Assembly (NCBI GenBank): GCA_017427185.1
Contig: JAFRTJ010000050.1
Coordinates: 1-64,000, forward strand
DNA length: 64,000 bases
Origin: Bacteroidaceae bacterium
GTDB lineage: Bacteria > Bacteroidota > Bacteroidia > Bacteroidales > Bacteroidaceae
Direction: 5' to 3'
The notes below the pieces were generated by a model that saw nothing but the letters and a program-made list of their open reading frames with translations, had not been told where the DNA came from and made no database searches. The position numbers and the translations under genes are program-made. Below, piece by piece: positions 9,601 through 17,953 of the stretch (position 1 is its first letter; each line of letters starts with the position of its first letter).

Positions 9601-12600
9601 CAGGTTCTCGGGGTCGATGATATAAGCAAGCGAGCCGTTGGGGAAACCGTTGTCGGAGGGGTCGGTCAGCTCATCGCTCAGATACGACTCCATTTTCTGA
9701 TAGGCAGGTCCGCCCCTGAAGTCGGCTGCGTTCTGTTCGATGTACTGGCGCGTCTGCTCGGCCTTCTGGATATAGTCGGCGTATGCCTTCTGGCTGGCCA
9801 CTACCAACTGGTATTGTTCCTCGATGGCAGGATAGTATGCGGCCACGAGTTGATCGAAGGAGGTGCACGTCTTCAAGGACTCCATGGCTTCCAGATAGGC
9901 ATCGGTGAGCGACTTTTGGGCAGGATGCTCTTCGAGGTTCACGAATGCCTCACCCATCGCCAGGAGGTCGGTTGCTATCTCGGCGTATGCCTCCTTTGAA
10001 TTAGACGAATAACCCTCGACGGACTGATAGACAATGCCCTTCGTGTTGTCAAGCGAAGGCATGTCGTCCACTCCGAGGTTCTGATACCATACGGGAGCCT
10101 GGAAGCTGTATCCGTTGGCTGCATAGCAAAGCTGGCCATCGGTGGCATTCTCGCATGCAACAGGCTTGGCATTAGCCTCAGAACTATGGCCATTGACATA
10201 CATGATGTCGGGAGCGGGCACGTAGGCGCAATCCTTAACGGTTATCGTGCATCCGTTGTTGGCACGTACGAACTGGGCCGACTTCTCAGGTATGTTGCCC
10301 AGGTCGATTTCGCCAATCATGATACAGTTCTCCACGGCGAACTTCGCACCCGAACCGCACCATCCCAGAAGGCCTCCTATGCCGTTCTTGGCATTTGCGC
10401 CCACATACTTGGCCTTACCGGCAAACATACAGTTGCGGAACGTCAGAGTATGGTCCGTAAGATTATTGCCATTGCCCACAATGCCGCCCACATTCAAGGT
10501 GCCCTCGATGTTCATCTTGACGATAACGTTCTCCAGAAGGGCATCTTTGCTATCGACGGAGCCCACGAATCCTGCCTGGGTGGCATTAATGACGGAACCT
10601 TCGGCAACGAGGTTCTTGATGGTGGCACCCTTGACAACGCTGAAGATGCCTCCTATGCTGTTGCCTCCATCCACATTTGCGAAGATGGTGTGGCCCTGTC
10701 CGTCGAAGACTCCCTCATACCCAGAGGCAGCACCCACTATCGGGCAGTCCGTACCGTTGCCCATGTTCAGACTGATGTCGGTTTCCAGAACCGCAGCTTG
10801 CTTGGTATTACCTTTGGCCACAGTCTTCGAGAAGGCCACGAACCCAGCTTCGTTCAGGATGTGGAAGATGCCGCTCTCATCGGTTTGTATAGCGCCACAA
10901 TAGGTGCACACGTTGTCCACGAAGTCATGGTCGTCCTGGACAGTCTCGCCGCTCTGGTTGTTATAGTTGATGCCCTCGTAGTCGTCGCCGTTGCAATGCT
11001 TGCGTCCGTTGGCAAACACCTGGGCATGCCCGTCGGTAAAGGGTACGGGGAACTCGTCCGTGCCCAGCGTCTGGTAGAAGCGGATTGCGCTTTGGTCGCC
11101 ATTGAGCATGTAGCAGAGCGCGCCGCTGGCAATCTGCTCCGTCTCGATTTGCTGGGCGTTGCCGGCTATCTCCTTGCCGTTACCGTTCAGGATGGTGGGA
11201 GTGCAGGGCGCATAGAAGCAGTTTGTTATATTGACCGTATTGTTGTCCTTGATGCGGAAGAAGACCGACGAGGCACCCTGGTTGATGGCCACATCGCCAA
11301 TCATGATACAACTCTCCAGACTGTGGGAATGCCCGTTCGACCATCCGAGGAAACCGCCGGCATCCTTCGTGGCGTTCACTTTTCCTGCAAACACACAATT
11401 CTTGAAGTGCGTGTCGTTGGAGGCATTACCAATCATGCCGGAGCAGTTGCCATCGTCCGTAGTCGTTTGAATGATGATAACCTTGGATACCACGTTCTCT
11501 ACGGTCACCTCGCCATTGGTACCACATGCAATAGGTGCCGTGTTCGAGCTGCCCGTAAGCGTACCCGTAAAGACGATGTTGCGGATGGCTGCGTTGCCTA
11601 TAGTACCGAAAAGCGAAACCTTGCCGCTACCTATGGTACCGTCTGTCTTGTCCTCCGAACCCATCGTTACGTCGATGGTGTGTCCCTGGCCGTCCAGAAT
11701 ACCAAAGTAGCCGCTGGCAAGCGTGCTGTGCTGTTCGACATCCGTTTCGAGCTTGATGTTTAGCCCCGCATTTCCTGAGTTAATCTGTTCCGCAGCCGTC
11801 TCCCATGCCTTCTGGCTGGCTACATGGAAGAAGCCGTTCTCGTCGATTTTCAGCTGGCTGCAGTAGTCGCAGACGCCATCCACAAAGTTGTGGTCGTCCG
11901 TTTGTGTCTCGCCTGCCGTATTGTTATAGGTAACGCCTTCGTAGTCCTCGCCGTTACAATGCTTGCGTCCGCTGGCGAATACCTGGTCGTGTGTCTTGTC
12001 CAATACGGGTAGGGCATCTGTGCCCAGCGTCTGGTAGAAGCTGATTTCCTCCTGGTTCCCGTTGAGTGCAAAGCATAGGGCACCGCTGGCCGTTTGCTCT
12101 GGGGTGACGGCTGTGAAAGCGGGCGGATTGGCGTAGCTCTCGATGAGGCAGAGCGAGGGCACAATATAGCAGTTCTCGCTGTAGAACTTGCCCGCCTTGT
12201 TCGTGGAGCCCACGATGATGTTGTTGGCATCCGTATCGTACGTGGGGTCGCTGTTGCTCTTCCAATGCTCTACGGAACCAGCCATCAGACAGTTCTTGAA
12301 ATAATAGTTGATATTGCTGGCATTGGCGCTGCCTACGTAAGCACCCAGACGCACGCTCCCGTTGCCTTGGCGGATGGCGCCTGTGTAGGAACAGTTGTTG
12401 AAGAAGCAGTCGTCGGCCTCGGCAATATTCTCTACCGTGCTCACAAAACCCGAAGCACGCCACGAGCCGGCTGTGTTGTTCTTAGTCTCTTCCTTAACAG
12501 TTCCGCTAAAGCAGCTGTTGCTGATGGTAAAGGCACCATTGTCCGTAAGGCGGCTGATGAAGCCTGCACAGTCAGCCGATTTCGAGGCATAGCACCAGAG

Positions 12601-13077
12601 GGTGCCGCTGAATTCGCAACCCGTGATTACGAGCTTGCTCTTCCCCTCCACCACGAATCCACTCAGGGGATAGGAGCTGGAGCTGATGTCGGCACTCACC
12701 TTTACGTTCTGAATGGTGGTTGGCCCGTTTACGGTATAAACCACGCCAGCCACGCCCGTGCTTGCTTCGATGGAGCCGGCAATCGTGAGGTTCTTGATTA
12801 CCGCGCCCTCGCCAGTGGAGCTAATCAGGGCAAACTTGTCAGGATTGGTAAGGTTGTACGTAATGGTGTGTCCCTGTCCGTCCAGCGTACCTGTGAACGG
12901 GCTGGGAAAGGCTGTCGTTACGTCGAAGTCGCCGCCAAACGTGATGGTCCCATTGGCGTATGCCTCGGCGTTGGAACATACTGTCTGCCAGTCCTCGGCC
13001 GAATTGACGGTAGTATCGTCGGCCCAAACGGAACCAGCCAAAAGCAATAATGCTAATGAAATGATGTTCTTTTTCAT
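6685..13077 (-). CDS. Giant repetitive secreted beta-helix/LamG protein
   Basis: 2130 residues with a signal peptide (MKKNIISLALLLLAGSVWAD). At least four modules are built around the motif (L/F)DGQGHTI followed by GLUG-like turns rich in N, G and short beta strands (near residues 70, 460, 790 and 1560), suggesting right-handed beta-helices. Modules end in a recurring QTLGTDxxPV segment. Two linkers carry a conserved KHCNG-x-DYEG ... DDHxFVD-x-VCxYC cysteine pattern. Residues about 1080-1300 are helical (FIVAR-like) followed by a carbohydrate-binding-like segment (ADFSNGFTSWEG). A LamG/concanavalin-like domain covers about 1860-2080. The tail (DVLYDLTGRRVQKATKGIYI, ending KLVLVK) is a sorting-like signal. 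It is probably a surface adhesin or glycan-binding protein; function is inferred. It is transcribed divergently from the phosphoesterase operon. Confidence 0.75.
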   Translation of the reverse strand: MKKNIISLALLLLAGSVWADDTTVNSAEDWQTVCSNAEAYANGTITFGGDFDVTTAFPSPFTGTLDGQGHTITYNLTNPDKFALISSTGEGAVIKNLTIAGSIEASTGVAGVVYTVNGPTTIQNVKVSADISSSSYPLSGFVVEGKSKLVITGCEFSGTLWCYASKSADCAGFISRLTDNGAFTISNSCFSGTVKEETKNNTAGSWRASGFVSTVENIAEADDCFFNNCSYTGAIRQGNGSVRLGAYVGSANASNINYYFKNCLMAGSVEHWKSNSDPTYDTDANNIIVGSTNKAGKFYSENCYIVPSLCLIESYANPPAFTAVTPEQTASGALCFALNGNQEEISFYQTLGTDALPVLDKTHDQVFASGRKHCNGEDYEGVTYNNTAGETQTDDHNFVDGVCDYCSQLKIDENGFFHVASQKAWETAAEQINSGNAGLNIKLETDVEQHSTLASGYFGILDGQGHTIDVTMGSEDKTDGTIGSGKVSLFGTIGNAAIRNIVFTGTLTGSSNTAPIACGTNGEVTVENVVSKVIIIQTTTDDGNCSGMIGNASNDTHFKNCVFAGKVNATKDAGGFLGWSNGHSHSLESCIMIGDVAINQGASSVFFRIKDNNTVNITNCFYAPCTPTILNGNGKEIAGNAQQIETEQIASGALCYMLNGDQSAIRFYQTLGTDEFPVPFTDGHAQVFANGRKHCNGDDYEGINYNNQSGETVQDDHDFVDNVCTYCGAIQTDESGIFHILNEAGFVAFSKTVAKGNTKQAAVLETDISLNMGNGTDCPIVGAASGYEGVFDGQGHTIFANVDGGNSIGGIFSVVKGATIKNLVAEGSVINATQAGFVGSVDSKDALLENVIVKMNIEGTLNVGGIVGNGNNLTDHTLTFRNCMFAGKAKYVGANAKNGIGGLLGWCGSGAKFAVENCIMIGEIDLGNIPEKSAQFVRANNGCTITVKDCAYVPAPDIMYVNGHSSEANAKPVACENATDGQLCYAANGYSFQAPVWYQNLGVDDMPSLDNTKGIVYQSVEGYSSNSKEAYAEIATDLLAMGEAFVNLEEHPAQKSLTDAYLEAMESLKTCTSFDQLVAAYYPAIEEQYQLVVASQKAYADYIQKAEQTRQYIEQNAADFRGGPAYQKMESYLSDELTDPSDNGFPNGSLAYIIDPENLLLDAEGLKAEMEFIDKLLNDALNEGLNPGADATSFIANADFSNGFTSWEGTRMTTAAKSESYADFYVAESWSDNGFDMHQTITLPENGVYELTLNGAYRINELGNSHQHSAMVYLNDCKNYLPSVFEDMLPAADAQDKVNCWLTGTSDYAIKDVLQEIIGYTTHGQQGAACAFNTGRYPVRILVNVTDNTLTIGFRNSHVLTSIKEWVAVGNLKLTYLGELSQAGEALDATLQNMKARAEYMLAQDPARENADETKYYPNFDARLRTALQTKVDAIDTTTEAADKYALIQEIGDLFEQIVECKANYGKLLQMAEAFMDTVAAMEGTGDVSQEEGKAAYAAIMTTMNGYTDGLYTNEEAIVGGDLSTSAMYPSFSEDGTMQIASSAQLSIFAVLVNAGNTTLNACLTADVSVGESFAMIGKDGVNYAGTFDGQGHTIEANINKPENDCVGIFAYAGDATIRNLRVTGSIVGRTNVAMIGRSLGKTHISGVESNLNVLGYNNIGGFIGNASKGPQQFFNCLFTGKSTVDMNISGSSGAGGFVGWSAENTMSASHCFCIGEVEGAQLAYYFRVKCDGTVGTAGSAGCYVTADHLYLLKRGCKDQQSEVYGQEALVSGTPLWWGEFLTDVIEVVEASQVESGEICFLLNDGNTAEPTWFQTLGQDAYPVLDKTHGIVYQNADGTYTNVKPSDGPELPVADLLDVVFHEDGTAEDVSPMHSTVEIGGTTATTYFNETYQRYAARFDNPWGGTCTGYYKVDFEQNDAIRNALADGHTLEMLVMGDYEGAIEDKEAKPFSAMQGGGTGFLICKTNSIGRQNEWTFLPNVTENGNSTWRWTNSGIVPQAKTFYHVVGVWNKAAQKAYIYVDGELKNTVDAPGEFRFANAGCNWFCIGGDADPSGGGQGWKGDVVIARAYDKPLTQEEVDLLWNSIPTGIESIRGSQFTGNDVLYDLTGRRVQKATKGIYIQNGKLVLVK

Positions 13078-13156
13078 TGTTTTAGATTCTTTTAGAGTTT
13101 GTGAGTTATCTAGATTTATGCTCTCTTTTCTCGTTATTAACGAATGATTCTGCTCA

Positions 13157-13164
13157 CAAAGTTA
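13157..13164 (-). promoter_or_regulatory. Predicted -7 box (TAACTTTG) for the giant secreted protein
   Basis: TAACTTTG on the minus strand, about 80 bases upstream of the ATG at 13077. It sits back to back with the plus-strand box at 13257-13264 in a 200-base divergent promoter region. Confidence 0.5.
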
Positions 13165-13256
13165 CAAATAATATTGTTCCTGCGATAATTTTTATGCCTT
13201 TTTTTCAGTTTTTCAAAAAAATGGGGGATGTGACTCTCTAAATAAAGTATAATGTA

Positions 13257-13264
13257 TATCTTTG
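13257..13264 (+). promoter_or_regulatory. Predicted -7 box (TATCTTTG) for the phosphoesterase operon
   Basis: TATCTTTG matches TAnnTTTG. It implies a transcript start near 13270 and a leader of only about 15 bases before the ATG at 13286. It overlaps the TTG at 13262, which argues against that upstream start. Confidence 0.55.
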
Positions 13265-13285
13265 TACGACCAAAATAAAGCGAGA

Positions 13286-14554
13286 ATGAGAAACCGATTT
13301 GTTTTACCCATTGTGCTATTCGCCTTTGCTTGGTTCGAGGCCGAGGCACAGACATGGCTTACACGTGGCCCGTACTTGCAGGAACTCACCCCAGACGGAG
13401 TTACCGTGGTATTTGAACATGGCATTCCTTCGGTATCTTGGATAGAGATTCGCGAGAAAGGGCAGACAGAGACCACGAAATACTTCCAGACGGTGAACGG
13501 AAGAGTGAAGACTTACAGCCAAATACTGAGTACCAAGAACTCGGCTGTCCCTGTGCAGAACTTTGTCATCAGGGCAGAAGGGCTGAAGCCGGGCACCACT
13601 TACGAGTATCGCGTGAGGGCCCACAAGATACAGTCGCACGACTCGAATGGTGTGAAAGCACTTATGGGGGCGAGCAACATGTATGCCTCTTCGTGGAAGG
13701 CATTTACCACACAAGACCCCAACCAGACGGAGCACCATATCTTCATTACCAGCGACATGCACAACAGCCCCGACTCGTTGGTGGCGTTGCTGAAGTTGCT
13801 CGACTACAAGACCTGCGACCGTATCATCTACAACGGGGACATGACCAATTACCTGCAAAATGGCGACAACGAACCCTACAGCGGCTATATCGATGCCAGC
13901 GTAAACCTGTTTGCACAGCACAAGCCCTTTGAGATCGTGCGCGGCAACCATGAGACGCGTGGCAATATGTCGCGCCATTTCATGGACTATTTTCCGCACA
14001 AGAGCGGACACATCTACAATGCCTACCGCTGGGGTGACCTGGAAATCGTACTTCTGGACAGCGGCGAGGACAAACTGGACAGCCACAAGGAGTATTATGG
14101 CATGGCCTCCTTCTACAGCTACCGCGAGGAGATGGCCCGATGGTTCCAGGAACTGATACAGACCGATGAGTTTCGGACGGCCAAGTATCGCATTGTCATC
14201 TGCCATTTCACTCTGTTGCTGGACGACGGATTGCCCACCAACGAGTTTGGTGGTGAACCCCAGCTCATCAGTCTTATCCTGCCGCTGCTCAAACAATGCG
14301 ACATTGACATGCTGATAAGTGGACACTATCATCCCGCCACTTATACTTATGTAGATAAGAACTATAAGAACAAGGGCAACAAATTTGAGGAATACAATAT
14401 CGGTGCGCATAGCGGCATGCGCATAGATATTGCCGACGGTTCCATCCACATGAAGATTGTCTCCACACAGGGGAAAGTCCTCCTGGAAAAGACTGTAAAA
14501 AATGGAAAGACAGACAAAAAACTGATTTATATCACTACTGGGCTGGAGGAATAA
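13286..14554 (+). CDS. Secreted metallophosphoesterase with purple-acid-phosphatase-like N-domain
   Basis: 422 residues from ATG 13286; the frame extends to a TTG at 13262, but that codon lies in the predicted -7 box. A signal peptide (MRNRFVLPIVLFAFAWFEAEA) is followed by a fibronectin-like domain (about 25-120: TRGPYLQELTPDGVTVVFE, then LKPGTTYEYRV). The calcineurin-like catalytic domain carries all expected metal motifs in order: SDMHN, NGDMTN, RGNHETRG, ICHF and SGHYH. It therefore probably hydrolyses phosphomonoesters or diesters outside the cytoplasm; the substrate is not evident. It is first in a three-gene operon, 4 bases before the next gene, and is paralogous to the third gene, which carries an altered GNHE motif. 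Confidence 0.8.
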   Translation: MRNRFVLPIVLFAFAWFEAEAQTWLTRGPYLQELTPDGVTVVFEHGIPSVSWIEIREKGQTETTKYFQTVNGRVKTYSQILSTKNSAVPVQNFVIRAEGLKPGTTYEYRVRAHKIQSHDSNGVKALMGASNMYASSWKAFTTQDPNQTEHHIFITSDMHNSPDSLVALLKLLDYKTCDRIIYNGDMTNYLQNGDNEPYSGYIDASVNLFAQHKPFEIVRGNHETRGNMSRHFMDYFPHKSGHIYNAYRWGDLEIVLLDSGEDKLDSHKEYYGMASFYSYREEMARWFQELIQTDEFRTAKYRIVICHFTLLLDDGLPTNEFGGEPQLISLILPLLKQCDIDMLISGHYHPATYTYVDKNYKNKGNKFEEYNIGAHSGMRIDIADGSIHMKIVSTQGKVLLEKTVKNGKTDKKLIYITTGLEE

Positions 14555-14558
14555 GGAA

Positions 14559-16364
14559 ATGAATAGAATAAATCTGATAATTCCTCTGATGATGGCTAAT
14601 GCCATGTGGGCACAGCCGACACCCGTAGTCCCCGACGGCTACTATATGCTGAGTACCATACAACAGGATGGTATGGGCTACCTGTATTCGTATGACACGA
14701 ATGCTGTGCGCGACCAATACGGCAATGCCATCGACTACAACAATCCGATGGGGAGAAACGGCGAGTTTGCCTATATGTATCTCATGAGCGAGACAAGTGC
14801 AAATCAAGCAAATAAGACGTATTATTTCTCCTCCACTGGCGATGGAAGCTACATAATTCAGAGTTGTTCGGGAGAGGCATATTCCTACCTCGATGTGGCT
14901 CGTTACGACCGCCATCTGGTGATACACAGCGCCCGTCCTCGGCACCGTTTCCACATACGTACGCAAGACGACTCATCCCCTTGGCCGGAAGGCGAATACA
15001 TCATGCAACAGGTACAGAATGCCGCAAACTTTGAACCCCTGGCCACTACGGGTGCGAGCATTGATGCTTTGCAGGTGCTAACGCCGATAGACACAGCAAA
15101 AATAACGCCTTCGCTCGTCATCCGCAGGGCGCTAGGCGATGCTCGTGGCGTGTTGGCACTTTACCCTTGTGGGGAGAATCCTGGGCAGGTGGCACCGCTG
15201 CTGAGCAGCACCCTTCGAGCATGTATAGAAGAAGCACAGGCGTTGGCCGACGACCGCAACACCACAGCCGCGCAGGCCGAGGAGATAACGGCACGTCTCG
15301 CGCAGGCCACGCAGACCTACGAGGCAACCGCAGCCGAATCCCTGAACCCTGTGACAGATGGCTATTATTGGCTGACGAGTGCCTACCGTGCCTTCGAGCT
15401 ACGACAAGACAAACAGAAGGTGATGCGCGAGCAGGAAGTCGACGGACAGCTCGTTTTGCGCTGGAACGATGCGGCCATCAACGATGGTTCCACGGCGTTC
15501 CACCTGACCACGATCGGTGAGCACATCGCCATGCAGGATTATTTGGGACGGTGGGTGGGAAGTCCGTCAGCCAATCTCACCATACCCATAACGACCGACT
15601 ATGCGGGTGCCGCACAGGTCTTCGCCTACGACACCGAGGGCATGTTCACGGTGGCGGATGCTTCTGCGCCAACAGAATTCTTCTCGGCTGCCAACCCTTC
15701 AGGAAGCGAGAAGAGTCCATACGGAAAACAGACCGATGATGTCGTCATCGCCTCGGGGCAGGATTACCTCTATCCCGGCTATTGTTCATCGTGGCGGCTC
15801 CAGCGTGCCTACCATCAGGTGACGGTTCAGAGTTCAGGGTGGAACGTGCTGAGCGTCTCTTTTCCTGCTAAGGTACCAGAGGGCGTGGAGATATATACCG
15901 TGGCCGAGAGGGACGGAACACTCTTTCTCGAACCATACACGAAGCCAGTGATTCCCGCTCTCACAGCCGTCATAATCCATGCGCCCAAGGGCACCTACAA
16001 CTTTTGGAGCACCGTGGAGCCAGCTGCGCCTGTCGAGGAAAATGTATTGGTGGCTTGCTGCGAGGACAAGAAGAACATTGTCTCTGGCACCATCTCCCTG
16101 CTGAAGGTGAGAAACGGCGAGGTGGGCTTCCAGAAAGCTACATCGAAGCAGGTTGCAGCTGGCTCGGCCTACATTCCCTATTCCGAAGGTCAGGAAACCT
16201 TCAGGGTATTGCAAAATACTGGAAACGGAATTGAGATGGTTCAAAGTTCAGGGTTAAAGCGTCAAGGTACCGATACCATTTACGACCTCTCTGGTCGCCG
16301 ACTGCCTTCTGGTCATACGAGTCCTATTATAATAGTCAATAACAAAAAGATACTGAACAAATGA
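14559..16364 (+). CDS. Secreted protein of unknown function with a sorting-like tail
   Basis: 601 residues, not recognised as a known enzyme. It has a signal peptide (MNRINLIIPLMMANAMWAQ). Two similar segments open with DGYYxL (residues about 24-60 and 265-300), hinting at an internal duplication of a beta-rich lectin-like domain. They are separated by a helical stretch near 210-265 (IEEAQALADDRNTTAAQAEE) resembling a FIVAR module. The C-terminus (DTIYDLSGRRLPSGHTSPII, ending NNKKILNK) matches the sorting-like tail of other secreted proteins here. It starts 4 bases after the upstream phosphoesterase and overlaps the next one by 4 bases (ATGA), so translation is probably coupled. A substrate-binding or surface-anchoring partner of the two phosphatases is a reasonable but untested idea. 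Confidence 0.65.
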   Translation: MNRINLIIPLMMANAMWAQPTPVVPDGYYMLSTIQQDGMGYLYSYDTNAVRDQYGNAIDYNNPMGRNGEFAYMYLMSETSANQANKTYYFSSTGDGSYIIQSCSGEAYSYLDVARYDRHLVIHSARPRHRFHIRTQDDSSPWPEGEYIMQQVQNAANFEPLATTGASIDALQVLTPIDTAKITPSLVIRRALGDARGVLALYPCGENPGQVAPLLSSTLRACIEEAQALADDRNTTAAQAEEITARLAQATQTYEATAAESLNPVTDGYYWLTSAYRAFELRQDKQKVMREQEVDGQLVLRWNDAAINDGSTAFHLTTIGEHIAMQDYLGRWVGSPSANLTIPITTDYAGAAQVFAYDTEGMFTVADASAPTEFFSAANPSGSEKSPYGKQTDDVVIASGQDYLYPGYCSSWRLQRAYHQVTVQSSGWNVLSVSFPAKVPEGVEIYTVAERDGTLFLEPYTKPVIPALTAVIIHAPKGTYNFWSTVEPAAPVEENVLVACCEDKKNIVSGTISLLKVRNGEVGFQKATSKQVAAGSAYIPYSEGQETFRVLQNTGNGIEMVQSSGLKRQGTDTIYDLSGRRLPSGHTSPIIIVNNKKILNK

Positions 16365-17590
16365 GAACCTCACATATTTCTTTCTTCCTCACTTCTTTGC
16401 TTCTTCACTTCCTCATGCCCGCGTTCTTGTCGGCAACCACAACGTGCTTCCGCGGTGGGCCATATTTGCAGGAACTCTCCCACGATGGGGTTACGGTAGT
16501 GTTCGAGAACACCGTCCCCACCTTCGCATGGGTGGAGCTGCGCAAGAAAGGGCAGGCCACCGTTACCAAATATTATCACGAGGTAGAGGGACAGCATCAG
16601 GCTTATGACTATATTCAGGCACCCTCCGTAGCACTTCCCGTCCAGAACTTCGTGATACGCATCAATGGCCTCAACGAGAAAACCACCTACGAATATCGTG
16701 TCTGCGCACAGAAAATCGATCAGATGAAACCCTATAGTGCCAAACTCTCCACCGAGTATGCCTCCGACTGGTACACGTTTACCCCCCTTGACACCAAGGC
16801 CACGGAGCATCATCTGCTTGTGATGAGCGACATGCATAACCGTTCCGATGTGCTGGAGAAGTTCCTCACTGCACTCGACTACACGACGGCCTCCCACATC
16901 GTCTATGCCGGTGATATGATGGACAACATGCAAGTGGGCACCGTTTCCAGTACGGCAGCGCCTCGTGAGGAACCGTACGCCTCGTTCATCAACAGCAGCG
17001 TCAAGCTCTTTGCCACACGGCAGGACTTCTCCATGCTACGAGGTGACCACGAAACAAAGGGGGATGCCGCCGATTACTTCGGCAAATATTTCCCTCACCA
17101 GAGCGGCAAGAACTATAATGCCTACCGCTGGGGCGACCTCGAAGTGGTGATGCTCGATGGGGGAGAGGCTTTGCCCGACGACGACCCCACCGCCTTTTCC
17201 AGCACTCTGGCCCTCTACAATCCCTACCGTCAAGAAGAAGCCCGTTGGTTGGAGCAGCTTATCCAGACACCTGAGTATCAGACAGCCCGCTATCGCATCG
17301 TCATCAGCCACCTGCCCATCCCCTGCACTTCTGAGGATGCTGCCCAAGCAGGAGCCAAGTTCTTTTCCGACCTCATGGTGCCCATTCTGAACCGTGCCAA
17401 TGTGAACCTCATGGTGTGTGGCCATCTCCATCCCGATACATACACGTTCCAGGAACCTGCCGAGGGCTCAACCTTTCCCACCATCGTCCAGGGCTACAAC
17501 TCCGCCTTGCGCTTGGATATTGGGGACGGGACAATCACACTCCGTGTAGTGGATGCCGACGGCCAGACGCTCTTTTCCAAGGTACTATAG
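16361..17590 (+). CDS. Secreted metallophosphoesterase paralogue with a GDHE motif
   Basis: 409 residues, clearly paralogous to the protein at 13286-14554: same N-terminal domain (GGPYLQELSHDGVTVVFE) and the same order of metal motifs, MSDMHN, AGDMMDN, ISHLP and CGHLHP. The central GNHE motif, whose Asn normally binds a catalytic metal, is GDHE here (RGDHETKG), while the paralogue keeps GNHE. The signal peptide is at about 1-25 (FFLTSLLLHFLMPAFLSA). It overlaps the preceding gene by 4 bases and ends the operon. The Asn-to-Asp change could alter metal use or weaken catalysis; family membership is firm, activity is uncertain. Confidence 0.8.
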   Translation: MRTSHISFFLTSLLLHFLMPAFLSATTTCFRGGPYLQELSHDGVTVVFENTVPTFAWVELRKKGQATVTKYYHEVEGQHQAYDYIQAPSVALPVQNFVIRINGLNEKTTYEYRVCAQKIDQMKPYSAKLSTEYASDWYTFTPLDTKATEHHLLVMSDMHNRSDVLEKFLTALDYTTASHIVYAGDMMDNMQVGTVSSTAAPREEPYASFINSSVKLFATRQDFSMLRGDHETKGDAADYFGKYFPHQSGKNYNAYRWGDLEVVMLDGGEALPDDDPTAFSSTLALYNPYRQEEARWLEQLIQTPEYQTARYRIVISHLPIPCTSEDAAQAGAKFFSDLMVPILNRANVNLMVCGHLHPDTYTFQEPAEGSTFPTIVQGYNSALRLDIGDGTITLRVVDADGQTLFSKVL

Positions 17591-17644
17591 CCTACTAATA
17601 GTACATAGAATACGGAACATTGTGCGATGTACATTGTGCATAAA

Positions 17645-17722
17645 CTAATGCGTGCCGTAGATTTCTATGTTGCCGATGCGCATATAGCCGTCGGTGCCGG
17701 GTGGTAATGTGGCTTGTGATGC
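17645..17722 (-). other. Possible C-terminal coding remnant
   Basis: Twenty-five minus-strand codons bounded by stops read like a protein end (TLPPGTDGYMRIGNIEIYG, then TH). The phrase resembles C-termini of secreted Bacteroidetes lectin-like proteins, but no start or longer frame exists. It lies in the 270-base gap between the phosphoesterase operon and the GH31 gene. It may be a leftover of a deleted gene, or chance. Confidence 0.25.
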
Positions 17723-17860
17723 TCATTGAGCAAAGTCACGATATCTTATGGGAATGACAAAGAAGGGGCTGGAACTTTTTACTCAGATTAATTTGTGGGA
17801 TTGAGGGAAATGTGTAATTTTGTGGGGAAATATGGAATGTTCCAGTTGAAAACAGATACT

Positions 17861-17953
17861 ATGAAGAAGGTACTGCTTTGCATATACGTCATGATGGGTA
17901 CTTTGTGCCTGTCTGCCCAGAGTTTGGAGATGCTGAATCCAACTACGGCTTAA
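17861..17953 (+). pseudogene. Detached signal-peptide codons of the GH31 gene, ending at an in-frame stop
   Basis: ATG at 17861 opens a 30-codon frame encoding a typical signal peptide (MKKVLLCIYVMMGTLCLSAQ) and ending in TAA at 17951-17953. The very next codon continues, in the same frame, into the GH31 protein. A single change (for example CAA to TAA) explains the break. Either the gene is inactivated for secretion or the base is a sequencing error. Confidence 0.7.

Noticed and set aside
8146..11763. Long plus-strand frames (443 and 525 codons) inside the giant secreted-protein gene
   Set aside because: They mirror the repeats of the minus-strand gene and show no recognisable protein character; the sense frame has a signal peptide and domains.
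13316..14605. A 429-codon minus-strand frame over the first phosphoesterase
   Set aside because: Antisense shadow; the plus-strand frame has a signal peptide and all metal motifs.
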